DNA from: Akebia trifoliata
Lineage: Eukaryota > Streptophyta > Magnoliopsida > Ranunculales > Lardizabalaceae
Direction of reading: 5' to 3'
DNA: 64,000 bases
Assembly: GCA_017979445.1 (NCBI GenBank)
Contig: JADQWC010000539.1
Coordinates: 1-64,000, forward strand
Within the stretch, counting starts at the first letter, position 1. Each line of letters opens with the position of its first letter. Below, one piece after another: positions 34,380 to 45,037 of this stretch. The translations under genes were made by a program, and so were the position numbers. The notes under the pieces were generated by a model, which saw only the letters and a list, made by a program, of their open reading frames with translations, had not been told where the DNA came from and did not search any database.

Positions 34380-35900
34380 ATGAATTATTGGTTATTGGAG
34401 CAAAGAGATTGTTGATTTTTTTTTTTTTTTGGATTAGGCATACATCGATCTATCCTCGGACGTTTATCTTGAAAAGGAGATATACTTTTAATTTGTCTTT
34501 ATTTGTAGGGGAGTGGTCGATCCTTCGGTTGATAAAGTTTTTACTTTTATTTTTCTTTTTGATTGGTTTGTTTGTGGTGCTGTTCGTTGACAGCAACCAA
34601 GAAGCAAATAATTAAAAAAAAACAAGAAAAAAAAAACAATTGATAGGTTCTGCCAATGGGTGCTGGTACGCATGGTGCGCCATAAAAAATTACAGTTTTT
34701 TTTCTCGTTTCACACCACTAATACATGAGGAGGTGTGTGGTGTGCCGAAAATAAAACTCCATCTTTAAAAAACGCACATCGTCTTCTTCGTTATTCTGTT
34801 TTACCCAATTCCATCGATCTCTCAACAGAGACCGATTCTATCCTTTGATCCTCTCGATGCAAAATCAACACAATAGTGTAGACCCCTCAAATCGATTCAG
34901 TTTTTTTTGAAGAAACAATCGGTGTTCTTGCAAGTTTACTCCATCGTTTCTATCTCTATGTCCTCACGGTCCTTAACCAGCCCGATTGGCTGAGAGTTCT
35001 TGACAGATGCTCCCATCTCTAGGTGTAAAGATCAGAGGCCGTTAGTGGCAAGTTCCCGTTGAAATCACTTCAATCTGGAATGATGTTCATCGTCGTTTCT
35101 CCCACCTCTTGAGGAAAGGATTCAAGACTGATATTTCGGTTGATGGTGAAAACTCAGATCGAAAAAAAAAACAAAATCTTAATCAAAGGTAAATTTATTT
35201 ATTTTTTTTCTTTCAAAAAGAAAGTGAATAATTTACGTTTGTGTTTTTTGAAAGTCCGATTTTGTGATAAAAGCTCAATTTTAAATTCTTCGTTGTCGGA
35301 AGAACCAACTGGTTTGGTGTCCATTTTGGTGATCGGAAGAACCAGTGGTAAATCTGTGATGGAGGAACTCAGACAAGAGGTTGCAGAGTTTGACGACTTC
35401 ATAGAGTAGTAAAATAAACTCCCACATGAAATGTCAATTTTCTTCAAAGCTGCCTATGGACTGTCGATTTGGAATTCCATGTTAAATAGTTAAATAGACG
35501 ATGACAGATTGCCCTTCATTGTTCTTGGCAAAAGAATTATTCCTTGATTCGGATTCATAATACAATGGAAGTTTGCTCCTATTGGGGAAGACGCTATCCG
35601 AATGAGATTCGGAATCTGCTGTTGGGATAGTTGAGACCGAAACTATCGGATGAGATAAAATTGAATTAAGGTGTTTTATTTGGATTATTTCGTCAGTAAG
35701 CAGATTGGGTTACTCTTCTTTTTTCTCAAATCGATATGGTCACACCAACTCATATTTGGGACATATCTCCGTTATGATACTGATCGATACTTTCTTTGAT
35801 CATGAACGTGATCGATAATTTCTTGGTCATGAACGTATAAGCTGATGTGGCGGTGGATTTTTTTTTTCTCTCTTCTTCTCTTTTCAAATTAGGCTTTTAA
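34380..35900 (+). other. Element-specific leader module, possibly captured host DNA
   Basis: Element 6 is collinear with element 4 before about 34380 and after about 35930, but holds unrelated 193-bp repeats here. The module has coding-like runs: near 35060-35160 a frame of about 34 codons includes SIWNDVHRRFSHLLRKGF, followed by an AG|GTAAAT donor-like site; and 35140-35409 (89 codons) ends ...SVMEELRQEVAEFDDFIE. I do not recognise the protein. It could be a decayed host gene fragment or just diverged leader. No clean exon structure is proven. Confidence 0.4.
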
Positions 35901-36429
35901 GCATTTTAATGATAATTAGCAAAGTTTTTTTTTAGGAAAATTTCTTTGAAAATTCAACTAACTTTTTTAGAAATAAAAATAAAATGATGATCGCAATTTC
36001 TCATCCCGATAATTATCATTTCATTCTCAACTCAATATCTTTTTGAAATCTCGATTTGTCTAAGGTCACCCCAAAATACCCTTGATTGGACTATAAAAAT
36101 TATCAAATTGTACCTATTGCAATGATCGGGTCTAATTGGTTGCCACATACCATATTTATTTACCATGATTGATATATGAATGTGATGTGCATGTTTGGAT
36201 CTTAAATCGGACCATATTATTAGTTTATGTTAATCACCCTTCTAACATGCCATGATCTTGCTTGAAATACACGTTTGATATTGATCATAATGTTGATCGT
36301 AATTAAATATTCATGTGATTGGAATGATGTTGATCTTGATTAAATGTTCATATGATTTGAATGGTTTTGGTTTTGATTAAATTTCCATGTAATCCAATGT
36401 ATGATGGTATGATCAGGCCCATGGGCCCA

Positions 36430-37230
36430 TTTGTTTGAAAAAAGCCCCGGGCACACCCCACCCTGTTTTGCACACACCACATGCACGTTTATTGTTTTGA
36501 GCACTTACACGTCCCATTTAGCCAACGTGGCACTAGTGCGTGGCCCGGTCTCTTCGGAGATGCGACGTCATTCATGAAACCCACAACTCCAGTCACGTAC
36601 CTTAAGGTATATCAAACTGGGGCATCAATTCCGCCTGATCAGGTGATTCTGAGAGGTATATTGATGCACCCAGGCTGGAGTGACTTGAGCCTTTAACCTA
36701 TTGTAAGCCACACAGTCACATGTCCCGATTGCCAACCTAGTACTAGTACGTGGTCGGTCCCCTCGTGGGATGCCAAACCATTTATGAAAGCTACAACTCT
36801 TCACTCGTAGTCGTAGGTATAAAAGATAGTCTAAGTATATCAATTTCACTTCTTGGTCAAAACCAGTGCCTAAGCAAGATCTTGCCCCGCTGTACCCTAC
36901 TGTACGAGGGGGATAGACTACGTCTATTCTAGACGAGAGGTATTTAAGTGGGCCCTTGCTCTGCATCGTGCGCCACCTCTCAACTGGAGATCAAACTGGC
37001 TGTTTTTGGCTTCAGAGAAGTGAATTGAGGTTTTAGATTATCACCTACACGATATATCAAACCAAGTCACCACGTATCGAAAGGTATATAGGTGTGCTTG
37101 GGCAAGGGTGGCTAGATGAAAATGCATTGCACGTAGTAAGCTTAGAGTCTAGAAACCTTCCCAATAGGTCACGACTCGAACTTATCGTGGGTGTTCCCGG
37201 GTTGTTTATTGATTGGAACCTGTTGATTGA
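36430..37230 (+). repeat. Diverged leader repeat, two copies, plus conserved block
   Basis: Two related ~240-bp copies (about 36480-36715 and 36716-36960) share 'ccaacNtggNactagt.cgtgg' and 'ggtat.tc..ag'. Element 6 has the same pair at 61000-61700, and element 2 a single related block near 23100-23340. At 37085-37210 follows the 'gcttgggcaagggtgg' to 'gggtgttcccggg' block shared with element 3. ORFs here have no protein similarity that I can see. Confidence 0.65.
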
Positions 37231-37399
37231 TGAATGTATGTGAGTGATGTGAATGATGAGATCCGAGTGCATAATTGATCTCAAGGATAAAAATATTATT
37301 TTTAAAAAATCAAAATGGGTGCACCGACCCAATAAAAAATCCATTCTTTTATAATAATGACCCAGTCCATCCCGATCCAATAGTCCTGATGGACCAGGC

Positions 37400-37680
37400 C
37401 ATTTAAATCAAAATGGAAATCGAATTTTCAAAGAAGAAAAAGAAAGTATTTTCTAAGAAAAAATGTTTTCCAAAAGAAGTGTTTTTCCAGAAAAAGTGTT
37501 ATTCTCTAGAAAAAATATTTTCTAAGAAAAAAATGTTTTCTAGAAAATGTTTTCCATAAGAACAAGATTTTCCAAGAGAAAATGTTTTCCAAATAAAAAC
37601 TATTTTTCAAAGAAAAAATGTTTTCCAGAAGAAAATATTTTCCAAAAGAAAAGAAAATGAAGGAAAAATGATATACAAAA
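37400..37680 (+). repeat. A-rich short-period repeat
   Basis: Degenerate units of about 20-30 bp built on 'aaaatgttttccaaaagaa'. Part of the element leader; element 6 has a diverged counterpart around 60440-60660. Confidence 0.7.
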
Positions 37681-38265
37681 GATATATATTTGCATGAAAA
37701 ATTATTGAAATATGTTTGAAGTTGTTATTCAATGAAAACATTATTTGTCAATATTTTTCAAGAATTATTTTTCTTCTGAATAATCATTAAATGGATGAAC
37801 TTTTTAATGGATTGGTGCACAAAATTCAATAAAATCTTAGGGTTCATTTAAAATGTTATCAAGGGGGTGACACTGAAATTGGTTAAATTCATTTTCAAAG
37901 AGGTTTAAGGGTTATCATTGTATCTAAGCTCAATCGTCCATCGTCTAGGTAGGGTTGTAAATCCGATCAGTTAGAGTAAACGTCAATATCAAGTCAACAG
38001 TCAGAAATGACCTCAAAATTTCTCAATATCATCCAATTGTTCTTTGAAAATCATAGTGCTTCAATCCTACCGGTTGTAAGTAATGTCTCAGTTCTCATCA
38101 AGCCCGTTTTGGGTAGTCTTGAGTTGTCATGGGTCATTTGGGTTAGCTCGAGTCCTTTTTTCTAGCAAGGTCATGTCTTCCTTAGATTGAGCCTACTCTT
38201 TCTTATTGAGTCAAGTTAGTTCGTCGAGTTTATAGAGGTGTCTGTCGCCCCTTCTGAATTGATCG
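37681..38265 (+). other. Element 4 leader, distal part
   Basis: Collinear with 59900-60430 of element 6 inverted. It is non-coding; no feature beyond that homology is seen. Confidence 0.5.
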
Positions 38266-39340
38266 TGCAAAAGAAATTTTTGAATATCTCGAGCGCATTA
38301 ACGAATTAACTAATAATCTAGATTCAAAGACAAGAAGATAAGAGTCGGGCTCAAGAAAGCAAAGGTCATTGACCTCGGAACAGAAATAAATTCCTAAAGA
38401 GATTCAAATAGAAACCATCTTATCTCTAGAGGAACACAAGGGAATAATGAATTTTCTCAGAAATTTCAAAAGACTTGTTCGTGTGATCATATGAGGGTAT
38501 GTTAGGTACAAGCTTGAGTGTTGTTCAACATGGACTAGATACTCATCTATATCAATGGAATTAAAGAAGATGTTATAAAATGTATCAGTGCTATCCTCAC
38601 TACATCTTAAGTTGCAAATCACATATTATCAATCGATATGGGGATACCTTTTGAATTGATTTCTGATAATGGGTCGTGCTTCAAAGCATAAATCATTACT
38701 CTGTGATCAAAGTTGAAGATCCGGCATCACACATTATCTCTACCCTCCGTCAGATTAATGAAAAGGTTGAAGCAGCTAGTAAAAAATCTCAAAACAATCA
38801 TCAAGACAATGCGTCAATCACACCAGGATTAGTTAGAGAAGTTACCATTCACACTAGGGGCACATCATACTTCAATACAGTCTTCCACTGGAGCTATTCC
38901 CTACTTTCTAGTGTATGATATGGAAACAATCTTACCAGTTGAAATGTGAATTCCGTCTCTCAAGGTCTTGTTGGAAAATTATTTGTTAAAAACATATTGG
39001 GTTCGTCAGCAGTATGAAGAATTAAACTTGATCGAAGAAAACGAGTTAAAGCCCTGTACCACGTGCAAGCTTATCTAAGAAGAGTCACCCGTGCATTTAA
39101 CAAAAAGTTCAAAGCTCATCATTTACAAGTCAAAGATTTAACTATCAGACTTCAAAGAAAATTGAACACTCCTCCTCGATTATAGGAGAAAGTCTAAATT
39201 GGAAAATTCATTCATTAAGAAATACTGTCTGGAAAAGTCGTCAGACTTCAAGATCATGATGGAGGTGAACTACCAGAACCAACCAACATTGACCAAATCA
39301 AACGGTACTACATTTAAGGAGGCCATCTTTGACCGAATCA
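38266..39340 (+). pseudogene. Element 4 pol remnant: RT N-terminus joined to integrase
   Basis: Near 38422-38500 the translation LSLEEHKGIMNFLRNF matches the RT N-terminal block of element 2. Within about 150 bp it passes to PFELISDNGS of the integrase core (about 38648-38680), so RT palm, both RNase H domains and the integrase front are absent. Integrase C-terminal sequence (VRQQYEELNLIEENE near 39002) runs to about 39340. Stops and frameshifts are numerous. Element 6 shows the same join at 59300-59760, so the deletion is older than both insertions. Confidence 0.75.
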
Positions 39341-39844
39341 ATTCTCCTGTTACCCAGTTCATATATCCTTTCTCACCCCTTTGCAACCTTTTTCGAAAAG
39401 AAAAATTATGCCTTTTTCTTTCTTAACCTCCGATCACCTAACCTAGGGGAGGGAAGTTTCGAATTACGTTTTGGTCTTATCCCAAAATTCTGGGGTACGT
39501 AGGCAATCTGAGAAGTTACTTCAGGCCCGAAAAAAAAAATAATAATAAAAATAGATTCCCCGACAAAGAAAAAATCTAAAAAGAAAAAATTCAAAAGAAA
39601 AAAAATTGTCAAAGTGGGGAAGAAAATTCAAGAAAAAAGAAAATAATTTAAAAGGAAATGTCACACAAGGGGCATTTGGGTTTTGAGCCTCAAAATCCCT
39701 TTCTTTTTATACCCAGTCCTAAGCCTGCCCATGAAAGTCCTCCTAAGTACCGTGTGAGAAGTCAAGGAAGATATCAAAGCATGATCAGACAGTAACTTCA
39801 GAAGTGTAGAGGAGAAAAAGAAGATAAAAAAATGATGAAGCCTG
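39341..39844 (+). other. Element 4 3' non-coding region
   Basis: Collinear with 58260-58740 of element 6 inverted. It includes the conserved 'ggccatctttgaccgaatc' and 'cttcaggcc' blocks and A-rich tracts. No gene. Confidence 0.6.
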
Positions 39845-40045
39845 CTAAGTTGAAAACCCGAAAAGGGCGACTTAGGCAAAAATTAAGGCAAGCTCGCAAG
39901 GTTGAAAATCTGAAAGGACAACTTTGGCAACAATCAAAGCCAAGAGAAAAAAGAGAAGAGCTCGCTAGATTGAAAACCTGAAAAGGCGATCTAGGCAAAA
40001 GCTAGAGCAAGCTCGCTAGATTGAAAACCTCAAAAGGCGATCTAG
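39845..40045 (+). ncRNA. Array of four covarying hairpins (element 4)
   Basis: Units at 39845-39875, 39897-39926, 39965-39994 and 40016-40045. Arms are CTAAGTTG/CGACTTAG, CAAGGTTG/CAACTTTG, and CTAGATTG/CGATCTAG twice. Inner hairpins include CCC-GAAAA-GGG, TCT-GAAA-GGA and CCT-GAAA-AGG; the last unit has lost the loop G. A-rich spacers separate the units, and 'gctcg' precedes the last three. Confidence 0.65.
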
Positions 40046-40829
40046 GCAAAAGTTAGAGCAACGAAGAAAAATAGAAGAAAATCCCAAGCTGAGAGCGGTC
40101 CAAGCTGAAACATCAGAAGTCCGAATAATCAAGTTCAATACTTCGCTTAAACCAGGCATAGACTCAGAAGCCACAAGTATCTTGTCCACGATCGATCTAA
40201 GATTTTTTACTTCCCCAAGTAAACCAAGGGAGATAAAGGTGAATTCTATGATGAGTCTCGAAAGGAAATAATTTTGTACTCTTGAGCCTGACTCAAAACC
40301 TCCAATAAAATTAATCAAAATTAAAAGTTGAGTCTTTATTGCGCTTGTGGTAATCAATTATTTCAAACCTTCATACAAGGGGCATTTTCTTTTTTCTTTA
40401 ATGTAACTTTTCCCCCTTATACTGGGGCATTTTTTTTTATTTTTGCATGATGTCTCCAATTATCTTCAATGCCAAGTACATTGTCAAACTAGGGCATGTT
40501 GTCTTCGAGCAATGTTAATCCTAAAAAAATAATGAGAACCCCAAATTTAAGGTAACCCTCTTGATAACAGTTTTTCAAAAAACTCTTGAGGTTCGAAAGA
40601 AATAAAAATTCAGGTTTTAAAACTTTTTGATAAATCCTTGAGGTTCAAACAAAAGCATTTCGGATCTCACATAGGAGATATAACATTCTTTCAGTCTCTA
40701 GATTCTTTTCCAGATTCAATCATTCTTGGAATCAATCATTTCTCTTCCAGATTCATTATCTTCCAGATTTATTCGTTCTCCGGTTCGTTCTAATCAGTTT
40801 TCTCCAAAATTTATTCATTCCTCTACCAG
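40046..40829 (+). other. Element 4 3' non-coding region before the tandem array
   Basis: Includes 'aaggggcatttt' blocks shared with the other Ogre-like copies and a 'ccagattcat' short repeat at 40700-40790. Non-coding. Confidence 0.55.
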
Positions 40830-41570
40830 TTTTGCTCAGTTGCCACCAAGGATTATCTTGTTTTTGCTCAGTTGCCGCCAAGGGTTATCTTGGATTTTGC
40901 TCAGTCTCCGCCAGGGTTATCTTGGATTTTGCTCAGTTGCCGCCAAGGGTTATCTTGGATTTTGCTCAGTCTCCGCCATTGGATTTTGCTCAGTCTCCGC
41001 CAAGGGTTATCTTGGATTTTGCTCAGTTGCCGTCAAGGGTTATCTTGGATTTTGCTCAGTCTTCGCCAAGGGTTATCTTGGATTTTGCTCAGTTGCCGCC
41101 AAGGGTTATCTTGGATTTTGCTCAGTTGCCGCCAAGGGTTATCTTGGATTTTGCTCAGTCTCCGCCAAGGGTTATCTTGGATTTTGCTCAGTTTCCGCCA
41201 AGGGTTATCTTGGATTTTACTCAGATACTGCCGAGGGTTTTCTCGGAACTATGCTCAGTTGCCGCCGAGGGTTTTCTCGGAACTATGCTCAGTTACCGCC
41301 GAGGGTTTTCTCGGAACTATGCTCAGATACCGCCGAGGGTTTTCTCGGAACTATGCTCATATACCGCCGAGGGTTTTCTCGGAACTATGCTCAGATACCG
41401 CCGAGGGTTTTCTCGGAACTATGCTCAGGTACCGCCGAGGGTTTTCTCGGAACTATGCTCAGATGCCGCCAAGGGTGTTCTCGGAACTATGCTCAGATGC
41501 CACCGAGGGTTTTCTCGGAATTATGCTCAGATACCGTCGAGGGTTTTCTCGGAACTATGCTCAGTTTATG
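40830..41570 (+). repeat. 33/34-bp hairpin tandem array, two unit classes
   Basis: Class 1 (about 40846-41215, ~11 units, 33 bp) has arms CCAAG and CTTGG around 'ggttat'; class 2 (about 41229-41566, ~10 units, 34 bp) has CCGAG and CTCGG around 'ggtttt'. Both share GCTCAG and GCCGCC. Long ORFs in all three + frames cross it because the class 1 period is a multiple of three. No coding function is inferred. Confidence 0.9.
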
Positions 41571-41942
41571 CTCAGATTATATTCAAATTTTGCTCAGTTT
41601 ATATTCAAATTATGTTCAGTTTATACTCAGACTATGCTCAATTTATGCTCAGGTTTTACTCAGTTTCACACAGTGCACACACTTGCACATTTGCACTTTT
41701 TAGTCAGGGAGAATTCTTTAAAATTCAAGGATCTGACGCCGTCAGTGAGAGTTTGCGCTCAAGGACCTGACAACCTTTTGATTCGGGGAGAGCCTTACCC
41801 TCAAGGATCCGAACACCCTGACGAATTGCTAAATCTGGCTGCAAAATGAAATGTCACTAGCTTTGGCATTCATATATCGCACTATCTACCAAAATAGATT
41901 TGCTATCTAGTTTGCTTCAACCCTCTGCCAAAGAGGGGCATC
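41571..41942 (+). other. Element 4 conserved pre-LTR region and polypurine tract
   Basis: GCTCAG-containing degenerate repeats to about 41660, then the block shared by all Ogre-like copies. The polypurine tract AAAGAGGGGCATC ends at 41942. CCCTCT (41921-41926) is complementary to AGAGGG (41932-41937), so the tract can fold back on itself; element 6 keeps the same arms. Confidence 0.8.
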
Positions 41943-43674
41943 TGTAGACACCCCATTTTTGCACTCGCCTGATTAATCAACTCGTCAACCCGATCGCAAT
42001 GATTCCCAATGATGGATGTGTATTCCATTGCTTTATTTTGTTACCAGATGTGTTTCAGAAATCCGGATAAGGTATCTCGAATTGACAAAACCTTAGAAAC
42101 CATGCTACGCTAGGAAAATACAATCCAGAATCATAGAAATCATCATCTTGCAGATCAAAAAGAAGTTTCACGATAAAAATCACTAAAAATTGACCAAATT
42201 ACCAAAATACCCCTAACCTCAAAACAACCTTAGAGCCTACATTACGCTTAGGAAACCTCTCTCAAACACATAAAACAACAAATCAAAATCAAATAAATCA
42301 TTTCGCCAATTTTAACAGAATTTGACAAAATTACGAAAATGCCCCTCATAAAGTTCATGACTATTTCACACAAAAAATTTCATAAATGACACAAACTAAT
42401 ATTTCCATTGAATTCCTTACGAAAAATCGATTCTAAAACATCCTAGAACATTAAAAACTGACTTAAAACGTGAAAAGTCCTCTCCGGGGGCAAAACGGTA
42501 ATTTCACAATTTTCATAATTAAAAAATTTGAAATTAATAAATAAAACATTAAATAATTAAAGTGAAACATTAATGAAATTAATTTAAAATTTTGAATCGA
42601 AGAAATCGATCAATCGGGTTTTCAAGTAAAATTGTTGAGGGTTCGTGAGATATTTCTTTAAGGACCCCTCCATTTAGGGGTCCAAAGAATTAAAGAAATA
42701 ATGAGGAGGGGTCTCCAAAAATTAAAAGTAAATCAAACAAGACTGAAGTCAAGGTATTAAAGTCAATCAAGTGAGACTAAAGTCAAAATTAAAGTCAATT
42801 AAGCAAGACGAAGTCAAAATATTAAAAGTCAATCAATTAAGACTAAAGTCAAAACATTAAAAGTCAATCAAATAAGACCAAAAGTCATAATAGAATTCTA
42901 ATTAAATAATAACTCTATCTAATAGAGTTCTAACTTAAAAACAATTCTACCTAAAACAATTCTAATTAAAACACAATTCTACCTAAAACAATTTTAACTA
43001 AAACACAACTCTAATTAAAAGATCTCTAATTAAACACTAACTCTATCCAAATCAACCTTAAAAAAATTCTATAAATAGAGGTGCTCACACCCTATTTTCG
43101 TATCAAATCATAAACCCTAAGAGAAATAGGTCTAGAAGCTCCCCTAGCCTCCCATAAACCCTAGTTTTGGAGCCCCAACTCCTTACCTAACATCCCCCCT
43201 TCAATTTTAGTTTAGAAAACACCCAAAAGCCTTCCAAAAACATCCCAAAATCCGCAACAAACTTGAAGAGTTCATATCCAAAAACAAGAAGATACCTTGT
43301 CTCGGAGATCCGAAATCAAATTCGGAGACAGAACGAAGCAAGGGAGTACGGTACAAGAAGCTCTTTTGTCAGATCTGAGGGAACAAAGTCTTTGCTATCG
43401 GAAAGGTAAGTTTTTATTTATTTTTATCTAGGTTTTAGCAATGTAATTTACTTGGAAAGTTAGTAGAGACCGGCTTTGGCCGGGCGGGGTTGGTGCCTAA
43501 CACCTTCCAACCCCGTAACTTGATCCCCGAATTCAGATTTTTTTATGTTAGATTAGTTCTTTTTATCCATGTTAGAGTCAGTTTGGTTCCTAGACCACAA
43601 TAACTAGGTGGCGACTCCCAAACCTCAAGGGTCAAAAGCGGATCCGCGCACCCCGCGGATCGAGGGTGCTTTCA
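41943..43674 (+). repeat. Element 4 3' LTR
   Basis: 1732 bp, TGTAGACACC to GTGCTTTCA. TATA at 43069-43078 and a perfect 9-bp U5 stem (43485-43493 with 43507-43515). Confidence 0.95.
43485..43515 (+). ncRNA. U5 stem-loop of element 4 3' LTR
   Basis: CGGGGTTGG pairs perfectly with CCAACCCCG around TGCCTAACACCTT. An inner GGTG/CACC pairing is also possible. Confidence 0.6.
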
Positions 43675-44115
43675 AGGCCTCAGGTTCAGACTGTTAGAGT
43701 GTGGAGAGTTGGGACATCTGAGAAAACAGTGCCCCAAAATTTTCCAACAGACCCGTGATTCGATGACCCAAGCTAGAGTCTATGGTATGACGTATACAAT
43801 TGTTTCATACATATACTGATTAATTTAGGTTCCACGAATTCATTTGTATCATCTAGCATGGTAGAAAAGTTAGAACTTTCTACAACAAACACCAACACGA
43901 CATTTTTGTTGATGACTCCCCTGGGAAACAAAACAATACCACATCGGGTATGTAATGCATGTATTCTCAAGATAGGAGATAGCTTATTTGAACTGAACTT
44001 GATAGTTATAGAACTTTGGGATTTCGACATCATCCTAGGCATAGACTGGTTAACAACATACGATGTGGTTATAGATTGTTATGCCAAAACGATTAATTTT
44101 GGTGTGTCGGGATAG
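43675..44115 (+). pseudogene. Element 1 gag zinc knuckle and protease
   Basis: Directly after element 4 the gag tail shows CGELGHLRKQCP, a CCHC knuckle whose first Cys is no longer in frame. Protease follows at 43813-44112: the active-site block reads NLGSTNSF where a D-S/T-G form is expected, so the catalytic Asp codon is Asn. Then ...FDIILGIDWL, the conserved C-terminal block, is intact. It ends at a TAG that replaces a probable Gln. Confidence 0.8.
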
Positions 44116-45037
44116 CCAGAGTTCAAGTTAAAATTTAAGGGAATTCGAAATAGTGTAATCCGAGTGATAGAACACTCTAGGTATGGGGCTGATTGGGTTA
44201 GATTGTATGGTATAAATGCTATCATTAGTAAAGCAAAAAAAGAATCACTAAAGGTAGAGGCAATCTGAATAGTATGCGACTATCTCGATGTCTTTCCAAA
44301 AGAGTTACCTGGGTTACCCCCAATCAAGAAGATTGATTTCTCAATTGAACTGATTCTAGGAACTAGATCCATATCAATTCCACCTTATCGAATGGCCCCA
44401 ACTAAAATGAAGGAGCTAAAAATTCAATTCGAAGAGTTGACAAGTTTGGGTTTCATTCATCCGAGCAGCTCACCTTGAGGTGCTTCAATTTTGTACGTGA
44501 AGAAGAAAGATGAGTCAATGAGATTATGCATCAACTATCGAAAGCTAAACCAAGTGACTATAAAGAACAAGTATCCGCTTCCTAGGATTGGTGATCTATT
44601 TGATCAATTAAGAGAAGCAAAGTACTTCTCTAAAATTGATCTAAGATCGGGATATCACCAGTTGAGGATCAAAGATGAGGCTGTTTTGAAAATAGCATTC
44701 CGAGCATGGTTAGGACACTTTGAGTACCTAGTAATGTCGTTCGGTCTGACTAATGCACCTACGATATTTATGGATCTCATGCAGCAAGTATTTTGGGATT
44801 TCTTGAATGTCTTCATTATTTATCTTCATTGACGATATCTTGATCTATTCGAAGATAGAATTTCAGCATAAGGATCATTTGAATATCACACTTCATAGGT
44901 TGCGCCAGGAGAAGCTTTATGAGAAATTCTCCAAGTGCGAATTCTGGTTAGATGAAGTGAAGTTCTTGGGTCATGTTGTTTTCAAGAATGGAATATCTAT
45001 GGACTCATCAAAGATTGAAGCGATCATAAATTGGTAG
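44116..45037 (+). pseudogene. Element 1 reverse transcriptase
   Basis: Translation shows [61 protein letters not shown] and then FIDDILIYS. The catalytic DD is intact. Defects: a TGA near 44266 (probable Arg CGA), a TGA near 44476 (probable Trp TGG) and a 1-bp insertion near 44821, just before FIDD, that splits the two open frames. A TAG at 45036 ends the second fragment. It would copy the element RNA into cDNA. Confidence 0.85.

Larger units (their letters stand above)
32351..43674 (+). mobile_element. Element 4: complete non-autonomous Ogre-like element (11.3 kb)
   Basis: Two LTRs of 1732 bp each flank a 7.86-kb interior with primer-binding site, long leader, decayed pol remnant, hairpin array, 33/34-bp tandem array and polypurine tract. 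The target duplication AGGCC is perfect (32346-32350 and 43675-43679), in the gag of element 1. The first ~390 bp of the two LTRs differ by 8 substitutions, all transitions, and one indel (about 98% identity by eye), so this is the youngest datable insertion here. It has no intact gene and was presumably copied in trans. Confidence 0.95.

Noticed and set aside
35060..35410. F-box-like or other named host protein
   Set aside because: Short coding-like runs only; I could not match a family with confidence, so it is listed as an unnamed module.
36481..36966. Small ORFs on both strands in the leader repeats
   Set aside because: Same blocks occur in three elements without conservation of a reading frame.
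40830..41570. Regular ~33-bp repeats resembling a CRISPR array
   Set aside because: No unique spacers between repeats, a plant context and no cas genes; it is a minisatellite within a retrotransposon.
40726..41849. Three overlapping ORFs of 312-325 codons in all three + frames
   Set aside because: They arise because a 33-bp unit without stops repeats in phase; the proteins are simple repeats with no start context or homology.
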